This document shows, in pieces, positions 7,474-16,433 of a stretch of DNA of 49,361 bases (positions are counted from its first letter, which is position 1; each line of letters opens with the position of its first letter). Position numbers and translations under genes: made by a program. Under the pieces are notes generated by a model. That model saw only the letters and a list, made by a program, of their open reading frames with translations, was not told the DNA's origin and searched no databases. The stretch is from Lactobacillus sp. UBA5815 (GTDB taxonomy: Bacteria; Bacillota; Bacilli; Lactobacillales; Lactobacillaceae). The stretch lies in contig DICX01000058.1 of NCBI GenBank assembly GCA_002417825.1, positions 1-49,361 of the forward strand, in the 5' to 3' direction.

Positions 7474-8772
7474 TTATTGTTTCCAAGAACTGTCAAATTT
7501 TGCTTTGCCAGCCGTGATGGCAGAATCCCAATTTCCTTTTTGAGCTTGTGCAAAGATTGTCTGCATGATCGTGTTCAATTGACCATAAGCGGCATTTGAA
7601 TCTTTTGTAACCGGAACAGAATATAGATGCTTAGTCGTCTTAGCTAATTGAGCAGGAACTTTGCTCGTCTTAGAAGACTTGTAAGCTGGTGCATTCATTG
7701 CAGCCTTTGTTACTGGAATATAACCAGTTTTGTTGGCCCACTTGATTTGTGAACTCTTTGAGACCAAGAACTTGATGTATTTAAAGGCTGCTGCCTTTTG
7801 CATTGCAGAAGCATGACTGAACATGTAAATGTCCGTTCCTTGCTGCATGTTATAAGTTGACGGACGTGGCGCAACACCATAAGTGAACTTAGAACCAACG
7901 CCCTTCTTCACAAAGCCTTCACCTGCAGAAGTTCCAATGAACATGGCAACTTTTTCATTGGCGAAAGGTCCTGAAAGATAGTTTTCTGAGCCTGCTGTTC
8001 TGAAGTACCCTGCTTTGATTCCTTTAGCGTAGTAGTTGATGACTGACTTAGAATCACTACCTGTAAAGTTGACTTTGCTTGATAAGTTGATTCCCTTGTC
8101 TTTCATCCCTAATACGTAGTAGTTGGACAGTGAGTCAAAGCCTGCACCAACGACTTTATGGTTGCTCTTCTTGTAAATTTCTTCTGAAGCGCTACGCAAC
8201 TCAGCCATTGTCTTAGGAACTTTAACGCCATATTTATCAAGAAGCGTCTTGTTGTAGACTAAGACTTCAACCGATTTGTTGAATGGAATCCCGTATTGCG
8301 TGCCGTTGATCGTTGCGCCAGAAAGCAGATCAGTGTTGATGTCACTTGCAGAGGCAGAACCCCAACCAACGTTCTTGTCATTGATATAAGGTTTCAAATC
8401 AACGAGCATCTTGCTCTTAGCTGCGTTCCAAAGCCAGCCGGGATAAGCTTGCGTGATCGTTGGCAAGTTGTTTGGCGACTGCAGCGTCGAATTGATCTTG
8501 GCTTGCAAATCTGTGTACTGACCTTGATATTGCAGCTTAACTGTTACATTCGGATTCTTTTTCTCAAAATCAGAAGTCAAACTTTTCAGCGTAGATTCCT
8601 GAGCTCTAGACATACCATGCCAAAAGACAACTGTCGTCTTTTTAGTGATCTTTGCTGGAATTTTTGACGAACTAGAACTTGATGACGAGCTGCCATTCTT
8701 TGAGCAAGCCGCTGTACCAAGCAATGCCAAGGCAGCAATCGCTGTCACAGCAATCTTTCTAGTAAACTTCAT
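7474..8772 (-). CDS. UgpB-like extracellular solute-binding lipoprotein of a sugar/glycerophosphate ABC importer
   Basis: A 432-aa lipoprotein. The signal peptide ends in the lipobox LLGTAAC, with the lipidated Cys followed by a Ser-rich tether. The mature start (VVFWHGMSRAQESTLKSLTSDFEKKNPNVTV) is the UgpB-type binding-protein signature, and QYGIPFNKSVEVLVYN is the usual hinge region. The start at 8772 was chosen because GGGAGG lies just upstream and the signal peptide begins there; the longer frame adds an unlikely Cys- and Phe-rich extension. It is the last gene of a five-gene operon (ATPase, two permeases, metallo-hydrolase, binding protein). Glycerol-3-phosphate or glycerophosphodiesters are the best guess, but oligosaccharides are possible. 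Confidence 0.88.
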   Translation of the reverse strand: MKFTRKIAVTAIAALALLGTAACSKNGSSSSSSSSSKIPAKITKKTTVVFWHGMSRAQESTLKSLTSDFEKKNPNVTVKLQYQGQYTDLQAKINSTLQSPNNLPTITQAYPGWLWNAAKSKMLVDLKPYINDKNVGWGSASASDINTDLLSGATINGTQYGIPFNKSVEVLVYNKTLLDKYGVKVPKTMAELRSASEEIYKKSNHKVVGAGFDSLSNYYVLGMKDKGINLSSKVNFTGSDSKSVINYYAKGIKAGYFRTAGSENYLSGPFANEKVAMFIGTSAGEGFVKKGVGSKFTYGVAPRPSTYNMQQGTDIYMFSHASAMQKAAAFKYIKFLVSKSSQIKWANKTGYIPVTKAAMNAPAYKSSKTSKVPAQLAKTTKHLYSVPVTKDSNAAYGQLNTIMQTIFAQAQKGNWDSAITAGKAKFDSSWKQ

Positions 8773-8821
8773 GTGGATGATCCTCCCAAAAAATAAAACG
8801 AAACAACAATTGATTGATTTT

Positions 8822-10123
8822 TTAACTAAGCGTGATTGGAACGCCACGCTTAGGCAAAATCCTTTGTCCATACGGGTTTTCTTCCAGCTCCGGGTGCAAT
8901 GTGTGCACGGGGGTCAAACAACGTGGCTGGATTCCCGAAATAATCGTTTTGAGTTCCGCAATATCGGCATGTCCCGAACAACGCAAAGGCACGAATTCGA
9001 TATCATGCTTTTGAAATTGTGTCACAAACGGCCGATAAGCCGGATCAAAATCACCTAATGGTTCTGCATTGCTGTGAATGTATAGACCACTTGACTGCAA
9101 CTGATCAAAATGTGCAACTGCCTGCCAAAAATATTCATGGTCATCAGCTAAGAGTTTGTCGTATGAAATTTCAAGCTCTGGCTTTAATATACTGATTTTT
9201 GACTCGTCTGGCAAGTAGTAAAATGGAATATCTTCGTTCAGTGCACGTTTGAGTAATGCTGCCCTTTTGGCATGCAAGACCACTTTGCGCGGTGAGTCAG
9301 AAACTAAACGAAGCAAACGTTCAACGTTCGTCAAATAAGTATTGAACGTCAATTGACGTTGCGGATTCTCAGTTTGATAAGCAACCATACGCTGAATCAG
9401 TTCAATTTCATTTTTAGGACCTGAAAATTCTTCTGAAGTGTCTTTTGCAGTTTCTTCCGGCCACGAATAAGCCGTTCCTTCTAAAATCAGCAGATCACAA
9501 TTTTTGGCTTGCGCCATAAAATCACGGACCCAATCAGGATGATACCCATGTAGCCGAATATCTCCCGTATAAGCGATCAGCTTGTCGGGCGTCTTGATCA
9601 ACAGACCAGTCGCACCATACGCATCATGATCACTGGGCCAGATCTGCAAAGTCAAATCACCGACTTGAATCTTCTTCTTGAGTGGTGCCGCGATGATTGG
9701 TCGCGTGTAGGCCTGATTATGCCCTGCTGCCGGCAATAAAAAAGTCCCCTCTTCATTGAGTGCCGGCAACAAATGTGCAGTGATCGGCCCAGCATAAAGC
9801 GGAATCTGCGGGGCTAAGAAATTCAACATCCGACTATGATCCAAGTGAACATGAGAAATGTAAGCAGCACTGTGCTTGAATCTGCTCTCATCCAATGGTT
9901 TGCCTGTAAGTTTTGGATCATACAAATTATCGACATCTGGGATGATTTGATTCTTCACCAACGTTGCCCAATTTTCATCGGGAAGATTCAATTCCGGCCG
10001 AAAAACCGTTCCCAAGTCGAAAAAGACATGGCTATCGCCATAAGCCACTTCGATCACGTTGCCGCCAATCGTGTTAAGCCCGTTATAATAAGTCACCGTC
10101 GTACGATCAAGCTTTAAGGTCAT
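8822..10123 (-). CDS. Beta-CASP metallo-beta-lactamase-fold hydrolase inside the Ugp-like operon
   Basis: A 433-aa metallo-beta-lactamase-fold enzyme. Metal motifs: HVHLDH (91-96), His166 in SDHDAYGATG and Asp188 in TGDIRLHG. The C-terminal half has beta-CASP-like marks, SGHADIAEL (His385) and LTPVH (His407), as in RNase J and CPSF73 relatives, which cleave nucleic-acid phosphodiesters. It lies between a permease gene and the binding protein, overlaps the permease gene by 17 bp and has its own ribosome site inside it, so it is clearly cotranscribed. There is no signal peptide, so it acts in the cytoplasm. A phosphodiesterase acting on an imported glycerophosphodiester would fit the context, but this is inference; RNA processing is the family norm. 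Confidence 0.85.
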   Translation of the reverse strand: MTLKLDRTTVTYYNGLNTIGGNVIEVAYGDSHVFFDLGTVFRPELNLPDENWATLVKNQIIPDVDNLYDPKLTGKPLDESRFKHSAAYISHVHLDHSRMLNFLAPQIPLYAGPITAHLLPALNEEGTFLLPAAGHNQAYTRPIIAAPLKKKIQVGDLTLQIWPSDHDAYGATGLLIKTPDKLIAYTGDIRLHGYHPDWVRDFMAQAKNCDLLILEGTAYSWPEETAKDTSEEFSGPKNEIELIQRMVAYQTENPQRQLTFNTYLTNVERLLRLVSDSPRKVVLHAKRAALLKRALNEDIPFYYLPDESKISILKPELEISYDKLLADDHEYFWQAVAHFDQLQSSGLYIHSNAEPLGDFDPAYRPFVTQFQKHDIEFVPLRCSGHADIAELKTIISGIQPRCLTPVHTLHPELEENPYGQRILPKRGVPITLS

Positions 10124-10931
10124 TGCGTACCACCCCGCGAATAATTTGTTTTCTGAAGATAAAGTAAATGACTAATATTGGCAACACAGTCAATGTTGCA
10201 GCAGCCAATTGCAACTCTGTCTCACTTCCTGCATCAGAAGCAAAGGCGGATAGTCCATTGTTCAACAGCCGCATGCTGTCCTCATTCGTCACCAATAACG
10301 GCCATAGGAAAGAATTCCATCCTGAGATAAAACTGAGCAGGCCTACTGTGAACAAACCACCCTTCGACATTGGAACCAAGATACGCCAAACATATTCCCA
10401 ATCAGAAGCACCATCGATCATTGCTGCTTTGTAAATCGTTGGCGATATTGCGCCAAAATAAGTCATCAAATAGTACATATAGAAAATCGACGTCAAGAAC
10501 GGCAATACGAGCCCGATATAAGTGTTCAAAAGACCCATGCGTGCGATCGTGTTATAATTCGTGAAAATAATCGCTTCGCCAGGGACCATCAGCAATGAAA
10601 GCATGATGACTTTGACGACAGCTTTTCCTTTAAATCGCAAATTAGTCAATGCAAACGCACCTAAGATCGAATTGAACAACGAAACGATCGTCGTGACAGA
10701 TGCGGTGATCAGCGTATTCAAGAAATATTTAGCAAAAGGGGCTTCTGCAAAAACTTTGCCATAATTTCCCCACTGTAAATGATGGGGAAAGAATGTCGGC
10801 GGAATCGTCGTCGTTTCTTGAAAGCTCATCAATCCGCCTAAAATCATATAAATAAATGGGAAAACGGTGATGATCGCAAAGATTCCAACAAAAAGATAGA
10901 CCAAGAGCAGTCCAAAATTTATTTTTTTCAT
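10107..10931 (-). CDS. ABC sugar importer permease, UgpE/MalG type
   Basis: A 274-aa inner permease with six predicted helices. The cytoplasmic coupling loop is YKAAMIDGASDWEYVWRILVPMSKGGL, the EAA motif that docks on the ATPase. A short N-terminus followed by FAIITVFPFIYMILGGL is typical of MalG/UgpE. The start at 10931 lies directly after the upstream permease's stop; the alternative TTG at 10943 would overlap it. It pairs with the 10933-11796 permease to form the channel. Confidence 0.9.
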   Translation of the reverse strand: MKKINFGLLLVYLFVGIFAIITVFPFIYMILGGLMSFQETTTIPPTFFPHHLQWGNYGKVFAEAPFAKYFLNTLITASVTTIVSLFNSILGAFALTNLRFKGKAVVKVIMLSLLMVPGEAIIFTNYNTIARMGLLNTYIGLVLPFLTSIFYMYYLMTYFGAISPTIYKAAMIDGASDWEYVWRILVPMSKGGLFTVGLLSFISGWNSFLWPLLVTNEDSMRLLNNGLSAFASDAGSETELQLAAATLTVLPILVIYFIFRKQIIRGVVRNDLKA

Positions 10932-10932
10932 G

Positions 10933-11796
10933 TTACCGTCCAATCCGCTTCATCATTTTACGCTGTAAAAACGTCACGACTAAAATAATCAAGAACAAGA
11001 CCACTGTAGCTGCCATGGCAACGCCTGGCGTTCCGACCATTTGGAATTTATTATAAATATAGTAAACCGCCGTCGTCGCAGAATTACCGATACCAGCTTG
11101 TCCGTTGAACAATGCATAAACCTCTGTATAAATCTTGAACGCACCAATGATGTTCATCGTCAAAAGGAAGGCAATCGTTGGAACGAGTTGTGGCATCGTG
11201 ATCCGCCAAAATTTTTCATTTCCAGACGCGCCGTACATATCTGCCAATGTGTAGTAATTGGGGTCGATGTTGCGCAAAGCGCCCATCAGGATCACGATAT
11301 TGAAAGCTAAACTCGTCCAAATTCCAAACAAGATCAAGGTCGTCATGTTCATGCTGGGATCATCCAACCAGTTTGGTGCCGGGAAGTGAATCAACCGCAA
11401 TAAAAAATTCAGCATCCCATAATCGCCATTGAAGATATAGCGAAAAACGATTCCGATTGCGATGGTCGATGTCACATATGGCATGAAAAACATCGTCTCA
11501 AAAAAAGATTGGTGACGGATCTTTGAAAAAATCGACCAAGCCAGAAAGATCGAGATGACTAACGCAGACGGAACTGCGATCACGGCATAAAGCAGTGTGT
11601 TCTTCAATGCCCGCCAAAACTCAGGATCCGTAAAGATATATTGATAGTTGCTGACCCCTGTCCATTGCAGGTTGATCAGGGGACCACTTTGAAAACTCAT
11701 CCCCAACGCACGTAAAATCGGAAAGATACTGAATAAACTGACAAAAATAATCGTTGGTAGTAAATACAGCCAAGCTTTTTTGTTATTCGTTTTCAT
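10933..11796 (-). CDS. ABC sugar importer permease, UgpA/MalF type
   Basis: A 287-aa permease with six helices. The opening KKAWLYLLPTIIFVSLFSIFPILRALGMSF is typical of UgpA/MalF, and ADMYGASGNEKFWRITMPQLVPT is the EAA loop. Its ATG at 11796 overlaps the stop of the ATPase gene as TGATG, which implies translational coupling. It forms the heterodimeric channel with the next gene product. Confidence 0.9.
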   Translation of the reverse strand: MKTNNKKAWLYLLPTIIFVSLFSIFPILRALGMSFQSGPLINLQWTGVSNYQYIFTDPEFWRALKNTLLYAVIAVPSALVISIFLAWSIFSKIRHQSFFETMFFMPYVTSTIAIGIVFRYIFNGDYGMLNFLLRLIHFPAPNWLDDPSMNMTTLILFGIWTSLAFNIVILMGALRNIDPNYYTLADMYGASGNEKFWRITMPQLVPTIAFLLTMNIIGAFKIYTEVYALFNGQAGIGNSATTAVYYIYNKFQMVGTPGVAMAATVVLFLIILVVTFLQRKMMKRIGR

Positions 11797-12893
11797 CAAT
11801 AAACGCGCTCCCCATTTGGCTTAAAAATAAAGACACGGTCAAGAGCCATTTTCAAATGAATGACATCACCATGATGAAGTTCCCTATCGCCTAAGCCGAT
11901 CAGAGACCGCGCTTGATGACCATCATGTGTAAATTTCAAGATACATTCACGACCGATCAACTCAACATCGTCGATCGTTTCCGTGAGCTGTCCATCTTCT
12001 TCGTCAACTGGCAGGATGTTTTCCGGACGGACCGATAACATATATTGACCGTCTTCAAGCGGCGACTTGAAACGATCTTCTGACAACAAGTTTTGATCAA
12101 ACGCAAAATCACTGCCTTTAACCGTTCCACCTTCAACCGTCACTTCAAAATTATCGATTACCGGATTGCCGATGAAATTGGCAACGAATTGATTGTTAGG
12201 CTCCAAATAAAAACGCTGACCGATGTCATCTTGTTGAACGATACCATTATTGAATAAGATGATCTTATCCCCGATGGAAAGCGCCTCTTCTTGATCATGT
12301 GTCACAAAAAGCGTCGTTATCCCGACTTTTTTGACTAAAGCTCGGATTTCTTCACGAATCTGAAGGCGAAGACGTGCATCCAAATTACTGAGCGGTTCAT
12401 CCATCAGTAGAATCTTTGGCTCTTGTACGAGTGCACGTGCAATCGCGACACGCTGCTGCTGCCCACCAGACAATCGTACAGGTCTTTGATCCGAAAAACG
12501 CATGATATCCGTCAATTTCATGTACCGCTCTGCAATCTCTTGCGCTTCCCGTTTATTCTTTTTATGCTCACCGACCGTCAACGGAAACATCACGTTTTGC
12601 AAGACAGTCATGTGCGGGTACAGCGCATAATTTTGAAAAACGTACCCGATATTGCGGTCTTTAGGTTCCGTATTGATAATTGACTTGCCGTCGAAACGGA
12701 TATCACCACTCGTCGGCTTCAATAAACCAGCAACCATGTTCAAAATCGTCGTCTTGCCACAACCACTTGGGCCAAGCAAACAAACCAGGTCACCCTTTTT
12801 AACGTTAAAAGAAACGGATTTAATAGCTTGGTAGCCGTTATCTTCGTAAACTTTCTGAAGATTATCGACTTCGATAAATTTTTCTTCGTTCAT
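11796..12893 (-). CDS. ABC importer ATPase, UgpC/MsmK family
   Basis: A 365-aa ATPase of the carbohydrate importer CUT1 class. Walker A is GPSGCGKT, the Q-loop lies in GYVFQNYALYPHMTV, the signature is LSGGQQQR, Walker B is ILLMDEPLSNLDA and the switch His is in FVTHDQEEA. The C-terminal part (about 240-365) is the TOBE/MalK-type regulatory domain, with MLSVRPENI. The start at 12893 has GAGAGG just upstream; the longer frame adds a Cys-rich extension without support. It is the first gene of the operon, so ATPase, permeases, hydrolase and binding protein are made from one message, possibly under carbon catabolite control (see 12998-13011). Confidence 0.92.
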   Translation of the reverse strand: MNEEKFIEVDNLQKVYEDNGYQAIKSVSFNVKKGDLVCLLGPSGCGKTTILNMVAGLLKPTSGDIRFDGKSIINTEPKDRNIGYVFQNYALYPHMTVLQNVMFPLTVGEHKKNKREAQEIAERYMKLTDIMRFSDQRPVRLSGGQQQRVAIARALVQEPKILLMDEPLSNLDARLRLQIREEIRALVKKVGITTLFVTHDQEEALSIGDKIILFNNGIVQQDDIGQRFYLEPNNQFVANFIGNPVIDNFEVTVEGGTVKGSDFAFDQNLLSEDRFKSPLEDGQYMLSVRPENILPVDEEDGQLTETIDDVELIGRECILKFTHDGHQARSLIGLGDRELHHGDVIHLKMALDRVFIFKPNGERVY

Positions 12894-12997
12894 TTGCCTC
12901 TCACCACAATACCTTGAAATCAGGACACACATCTTTTCAATAAAATTTTAGGCTATCCGACATGAAATCACAAATATAATTTTTCAATCCTTCTCGA

Positions 12998-13011
12998 AGA
13001 AAGCGCTAAAA
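12998..13011 (-). promoter_or_regulatory. Possible CcpA (cre) site upstream of the Ugp-like operon
   Basis: The 14-mer AGAAAGCGCTAAAA matches 12 of 14 positions of the cre consensus TGWAANCGNTNWCA. It lies about 105 bp before the ATPase start, just upstream of AT-rich sequence with a TATATT box on the minus strand. Overlap of cre with the promoter would give glucose repression. It also abuts the pepD terminator, so the match could be partly fortuitous. Confidence 0.4.
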
Positions 13012-13045
13012 AAGGTCTGATCAAAGAAATTTGGTCAGACCTTTT
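13010..13045 (-). terminator. Intrinsic terminator of the pepD gene
   Basis: GGTCTGA (13014-13020) and TCAGACC (13035-13041) pair across a 14-nt loop, with flanking A and T runs. It lies 5 bp past the pepD stop. Confidence 0.85.
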
Positions 13046-13049
13046 AAAA

Positions 13050-14483
13050 TCATAAATTATCACCACGCTCAAATTGATACTTCGAATTCATCAGCGTTTG
13101 CCGAACGAGATCGCTCATCAAGTGATCCGTTTGATCCAAGACCCATGAGGCGATTCGGTCGTTTTCCCGCGTCAAATAAGCCGTTAATTCAGCGGTTGAT
13201 TTTTCACCAGCTTGTGCATCGCACTGATCAACATGCTGGATGGCATGGCTTTGGCACAGTTCACGATAAGCATTCACCTGATTGATGAACTCATGATAAC
13301 GTGGCTCAACGAGGACTTGAAGCGTTTTGAAGCGCCAATAAGCACTTGCCTGCGGATCGACATAGTGATCTGCAACTTGATACGGTTGTGGCGTTTTCTC
13401 AATATTCGTATAAAAAGGCACGTATGGGCTGTAAGCATAAAAGCCAAAGTTCAGCCATTGAATCGCAGCAAATGATTCAGGGACATCATGGCGAATCTGC
13501 AAAATACAGCTGGACTGATTCCGGTCAAGCGCAATCGAACGGAATTTTTTTTGTTGCTTATCATCCCCAGAAGCATAAGTCCCAAAGGGATCATAAACCG
13601 TACCGTTATAGTGACTGCTCAAAAAGAACTGGACGTCTTCAATGGCCAATTTCTTTTCTGGATATTGAATAAAAGGAATATTTTGACTCGTTGGTGATTG
13701 CGAGACGCTCGGCGTGAACAACTTTTGACCATACCAAGAACGCGGTGTGTTGTAGTAGGCATCTGCTTCATCTTGTGTTCCGAAAATATTGCGGAAATTG
13801 AATCCTTTTAGATTGTTGTTCAAATGATGGTGAGATACGAAATCACGAAGCGTCGACGCAAACATAAAATGATCTGGATCATCAAAATCGATTTCTTCGA
13901 TACACATGATATTGGGTGCGATCGCATAGGCTTCATCAGGGATTCGTTGTGCGACCCATTGGTGACCAGCGCCAGTTTCAAGATACCAAACCTCATCGTG
14001 ATCACTAAAAGCGATTCCGTTTGATTCGCCTGTCCCATATTTTTCGATGAGTGCGCCTAACCGCTTGACACCTTCCCTAGCGGTCTTCACGAATGGCAAA
14101 ACCAAATAAAGCATGGCATCTTCATCAACACCATCTTTTACGAGAGGGTCATGTCCTAAACACCGTGCATTCGTCATTTCCGTCTCTGTCGCGCTCATCG
14201 CCACGTTGAATTCATTGATCCCTTGCTCGTCCCAACGCCCTTGACTGCGGTCAGCAGTAGGCGTTGACGTCCATCGACAGCCTTTTTCATGCAACGGGAC
14301 ACGAAGACCGTTATACTTTGAAACAAAAATTTCATCATAGGTCTTTGCAAGATGAACTAAAAACTGCTTTTCATTGATACCGTCATACCCATCTTCGTCT
14401 CTAGCGATGATCGTCGAGCCATCCAAAGTTGCTTTTTTCCCGATTAAAATCGCTGTACATGATGATAACCGCTTCTTCATCAT
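13050..14483 (-). CDS. pepD: C69-family dipeptidase (PepD type)
   Basis: A 477-aa N-terminal-nucleophile dipeptidase of peptidase family C69. The N-terminus SSCTAILIGKKATLDGSTIIARDEDGYDGIN is diagnostic: Cys9 is the expected nucleophile and ARDED follows it as in PepDA/PepDB of lactobacilli. Length fits the family (about 470). It has no signal peptide, so it acts in the cytoplasm and splits a broad range of dipeptides at the end of peptide catabolism. GGAGGGAAA stands right before the first ATG; the second ATG one codon on could also serve. It is followed by its own terminator. The nuclease gene lies 20 bp upstream on the same strand. Confidence 0.93.
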   Translation of the reverse strand: MMKKRLSSCTAILIGKKATLDGSTIIARDEDGYDGINEKQFLVHLAKTYDEIFVSKYNGLRVPLHEKGCRWTSTPTADRSQGRWDEQGINEFNVAMSATETEMTNARCLGHDPLVKDGVDEDAMLYLVLPFVKTAREGVKRLGALIEKYGTGESNGIAFSDHDEVWYLETGAGHQWVAQRIPDEAYAIAPNIMCIEEIDFDDPDHFMFASTLRDFVSHHHLNNNLKGFNFRNIFGTQDEADAYYNTPRSWYGQKLFTPSVSQSPTSQNIPFIQYPEKKLAIEDVQFFLSSHYNGTVYDPFGTYASGDDKQQKKFRSIALDRNQSSCILQIRHDVPESFAAIQWLNFGFYAYSPYVPFYTNIEKTPQPYQVADHYVDPQASAYWRFKTLQVLVEPRYHEFINQVNAYRELCQSHAIQHVDQCDAQAGEKSTAELTAYLTRENDRIASWVLDQTDHLMSDLVRQTLMNSKYQFERGDNL

Positions 14484-14503
14484 TTTCCCTCCATTAATAT
14501 ACT

Positions 14504-15442
14504 TTAATATGATACTTGAAAATTACGATCGACCCCAGCACGTCCAGTCGCATAATCGAATTGATACCCAGGTTGAACGTTGAACAAATAAACATTGAAA
14601 TCCAAACTGCCATCCGTTGAAATAGCTTGCAAATTGATGCCTCTCGCCATCAACTCGCTACCTCTAAAAATCGGTGTCGCTTGATAAATGATTTTTTTGT
14701 CTTCTCGCAAAGCCTGACGCACTTTTGCCTCAAATATCGTCTGAATCCGCTGATTCGAAAAAGCCGTTTGCGTGAATAAGTTTTTCATGTTGTTCTGATC
14801 TCCAGAAGGGTTGTTCGGATTGTATCGACCATCCTGATCGATCCCTGCTGAAACAGAATAAGCGATCATATGTCCACGATTATAGAGCTGTGTGCCATTA
14901 CGATGATTATAATGCCAACCCGTTGGTTCGATAGTCTGTCGAACACGAAGTTCATCGTTGGCAAGATTTCTGGCTTCTAAAAATGCAGTGTTGCTGCTGG
15001 AAGTTCGGTTCAATCGATCCAGATTGGAATAGATCACCCGATTGACCGTCCAAGCATTTCTGATCAGTGTCGAATGATCTTGATTAACCACGGTGTAAGC
15101 CGCGCCACCTGATTGAAACGTCAAGTTAGCCAAATATTGATAAGTGGTTTGATTCAAGCCACCATATGGCGTCGAAGCTGCTGGTGCTGATGCCGCTGCT
15201 TTTTGACTGCTGCTCTGCGACGATTTTGACGCACTAGTGGAAACTACTGATTTCGATGAAGCACGCGATTTGACTTGCAAATGTGAACGTGTCGATTCAT
15301 GCGATGCAGTTTTTGAATCATGGCCACCGCCACCACTGAATAAACTAAATATCCAAATAACTGCAACAAGACTCAACAGAAGGCTGAAACACCCTGAATT
15401 TTGTTTTGCGCGACGCTTTTGTCCTCGCGCCATTTCATCCAT
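14504..15442 (-). CDS. Membrane-anchored or secreted DNA/RNA non-specific endonuclease
   Basis: A 312-aa protein: basic N-terminus, one hydrophobic helix (about 18-36), a long Ser/Ala-rich linker (about 40-90) and a C-terminal beta-beta-alpha-metal nuclease domain. The key motif is YNRGHMIAY (187-195), with His191 as general base in the NRGH variant of DRGH. GDQNNMKNLFTQTAFSNQ carries the metal-binding Asn. This resembles streptococcal EndA and related DNA-entry nucleases. The topology places the nuclease outside the membrane, fitting nutrient scavenging, DNA uptake or defence. AGGAAG lies just before the ATG; another ATG three codons on is possible. Confidence 0.9.
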   Translation of the reverse strand: MDEMARGQKRRAKQNSGCFSLLLSLVAVIWIFSLFSGGGGHDSKTASHESTRSHLQVKSRASSKSVVSTSASKSSQSSSQKAAASAPAASTPYGGLNQTTYQYLANLTFQSGGAAYTVVNQDHSTLIRNAWTVNRVIYSNLDRLNRTSSSNTAFLEARNLANDELRVRQTIEPTGWHYNHRNGTQLYNRGHMIAYSVSAGIDQDGRYNPNNPSGDQNNMKNLFTQTAFSNQRIQTIFEAKVRQALREDKKIIYQATPIFRGSELMARGINLQAISTDGSLDFNVYLFNVQPGYQFDYATGRAGVDRNFQVSY

Positions 15443-15557
15443 CTTCTTCCTAATGATCGTAATATCATTTTTTATTATACCGTGACAAAGACGTCATTGC
15501 CCAACTCAATCTTCAAATGCGGTATAGTTAATTTGAATTTACGAAGGAGGTTAAGTG

Positions 15558-16382
15558 ATGAAAACAATACAACTCAACGATGGCAACACGATCCCGGCTT
15601 TAGGCTTCGGGACTTATAGTCTCAATGGATCAAACGGTGTCAACGCGATCACTGGTGCCTTGAACACAGGTTACCGTCTCATCGATTCTGCAGTCAACTA
15701 TGAAAATGAAGGTGCCGTCGGTGAAGCAATTCGGCGCAGCGGCCTTAAACGTAGCGAAATTTTTGTCACGTCCAAATTACCTGGACGTCATCATCACTAC
15801 GAGGAAGCAATCAATCAAATTCAAGAATCTCTCTACCGTACTGGTCTAGACTATTTTGATCTTTATTTGATCCATTGGCCAAATCCAAAAAGACAACTCT
15901 TTACGCAAGCTTGGCAAGCATTAGTCGATGCCAAAAAATTTGGTCTCGTGCGTTCGATCGGTGTTTCGAATTTTGAACCGGAACATATCGAAAAAATCGT
16001 AGATGCTACGGGTGTATGGCCAGCAGTCAACCAAGTCGAACTTCATCCATACTTTTCTAATGCACGGGTTCGCGCGTTTGATGATGAACACCAAGTCGTG
16101 ACGCAGGCATGGAGTCCACTAGGTCGTGGCGGTGAGATCTTTAAAGAACCGCTTCTTCAGCAATTGGCTGAAAAATATCACAAATCTGCAGCACAAGTTA
16201 TTTTGCGTTGGGAACTTCAACTAGGCGTCGGTGCGATTCCAAAAGCCAACTCATATGCACATCAAATCGGTAATCTTGATATTTTCGATTTTGAATTGAC
16301 GAATGATGAAGTTGCTTCACTAACCGCTTTGGATCGACCACGTAATGAAAGATTCAATCCATTGACACACGAAGAATTTTAA
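15558..16382 (+). CDS. Aldo/keto reductase (2,5-diketo-gluconate reductase-like)
   Basis: A 274-aa AKR with the full catalytic tetrad: Asp43 and Tyr48 in LIDSAVNYENE, Lys73 in VTSKLPG and His106 in LIHWPNP. SIGVSNFEPEH is the conserved NADPH-side motif, and AIPKANSYAHQIGN holds the 2'-phosphate-binding loop. It reduces aldehydes or ketones with NADPH in the cytoplasm; the natural substrate is unknown. The ATG at 15558 follows a perfect GGAGG by 7 nt; the adjacent upstream GTG is less likely. It is monocistronic. Confidence 0.93.
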   Translation: MKTIQLNDGNTIPALGFGTYSLNGSNGVNAITGALNTGYRLIDSAVNYENEGAVGEAIRRSGLKRSEIFVTSKLPGRHHHYEEAINQIQESLYRTGLDYFDLYLIHWPNPKRQLFTQAWQALVDAKKFGLVRSIGVSNFEPEHIEKIVDATGVWPAVNQVELHPYFSNARVRAFDDEHQVVTQAWSPLGRGGEIFKEPLLQQLAEKYHKSAAQVILRWELQLGVGAIPKANSYAHQIGNLDIFDFELTNDEVASLTALDRPRNERFNPLTHEEF

Positions 16383-16404
16383 AAATAACCATTTAAAGTT
16401 ATAA

Positions 16405-16433
16405 AAAAAGACGACATCATGTCGTCTTTTTTT
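16405..16433. terminator. Bidirectional intrinsic terminator
   Basis: AAAAAGACGAC and GTCGTCTTTTT pair across ATCAT. It lies between the reductase gene and the convergent exonuclease gene and just touches the latter's stop codon. Confidence 0.9.

Noticed and set aside
8645..9058. 137-aa plus-strand ORF across the binding-protein/metallo-hydrolase junction
   Set aside because: Antisense to two well-supported genes and their spacer, with no ribosome site.
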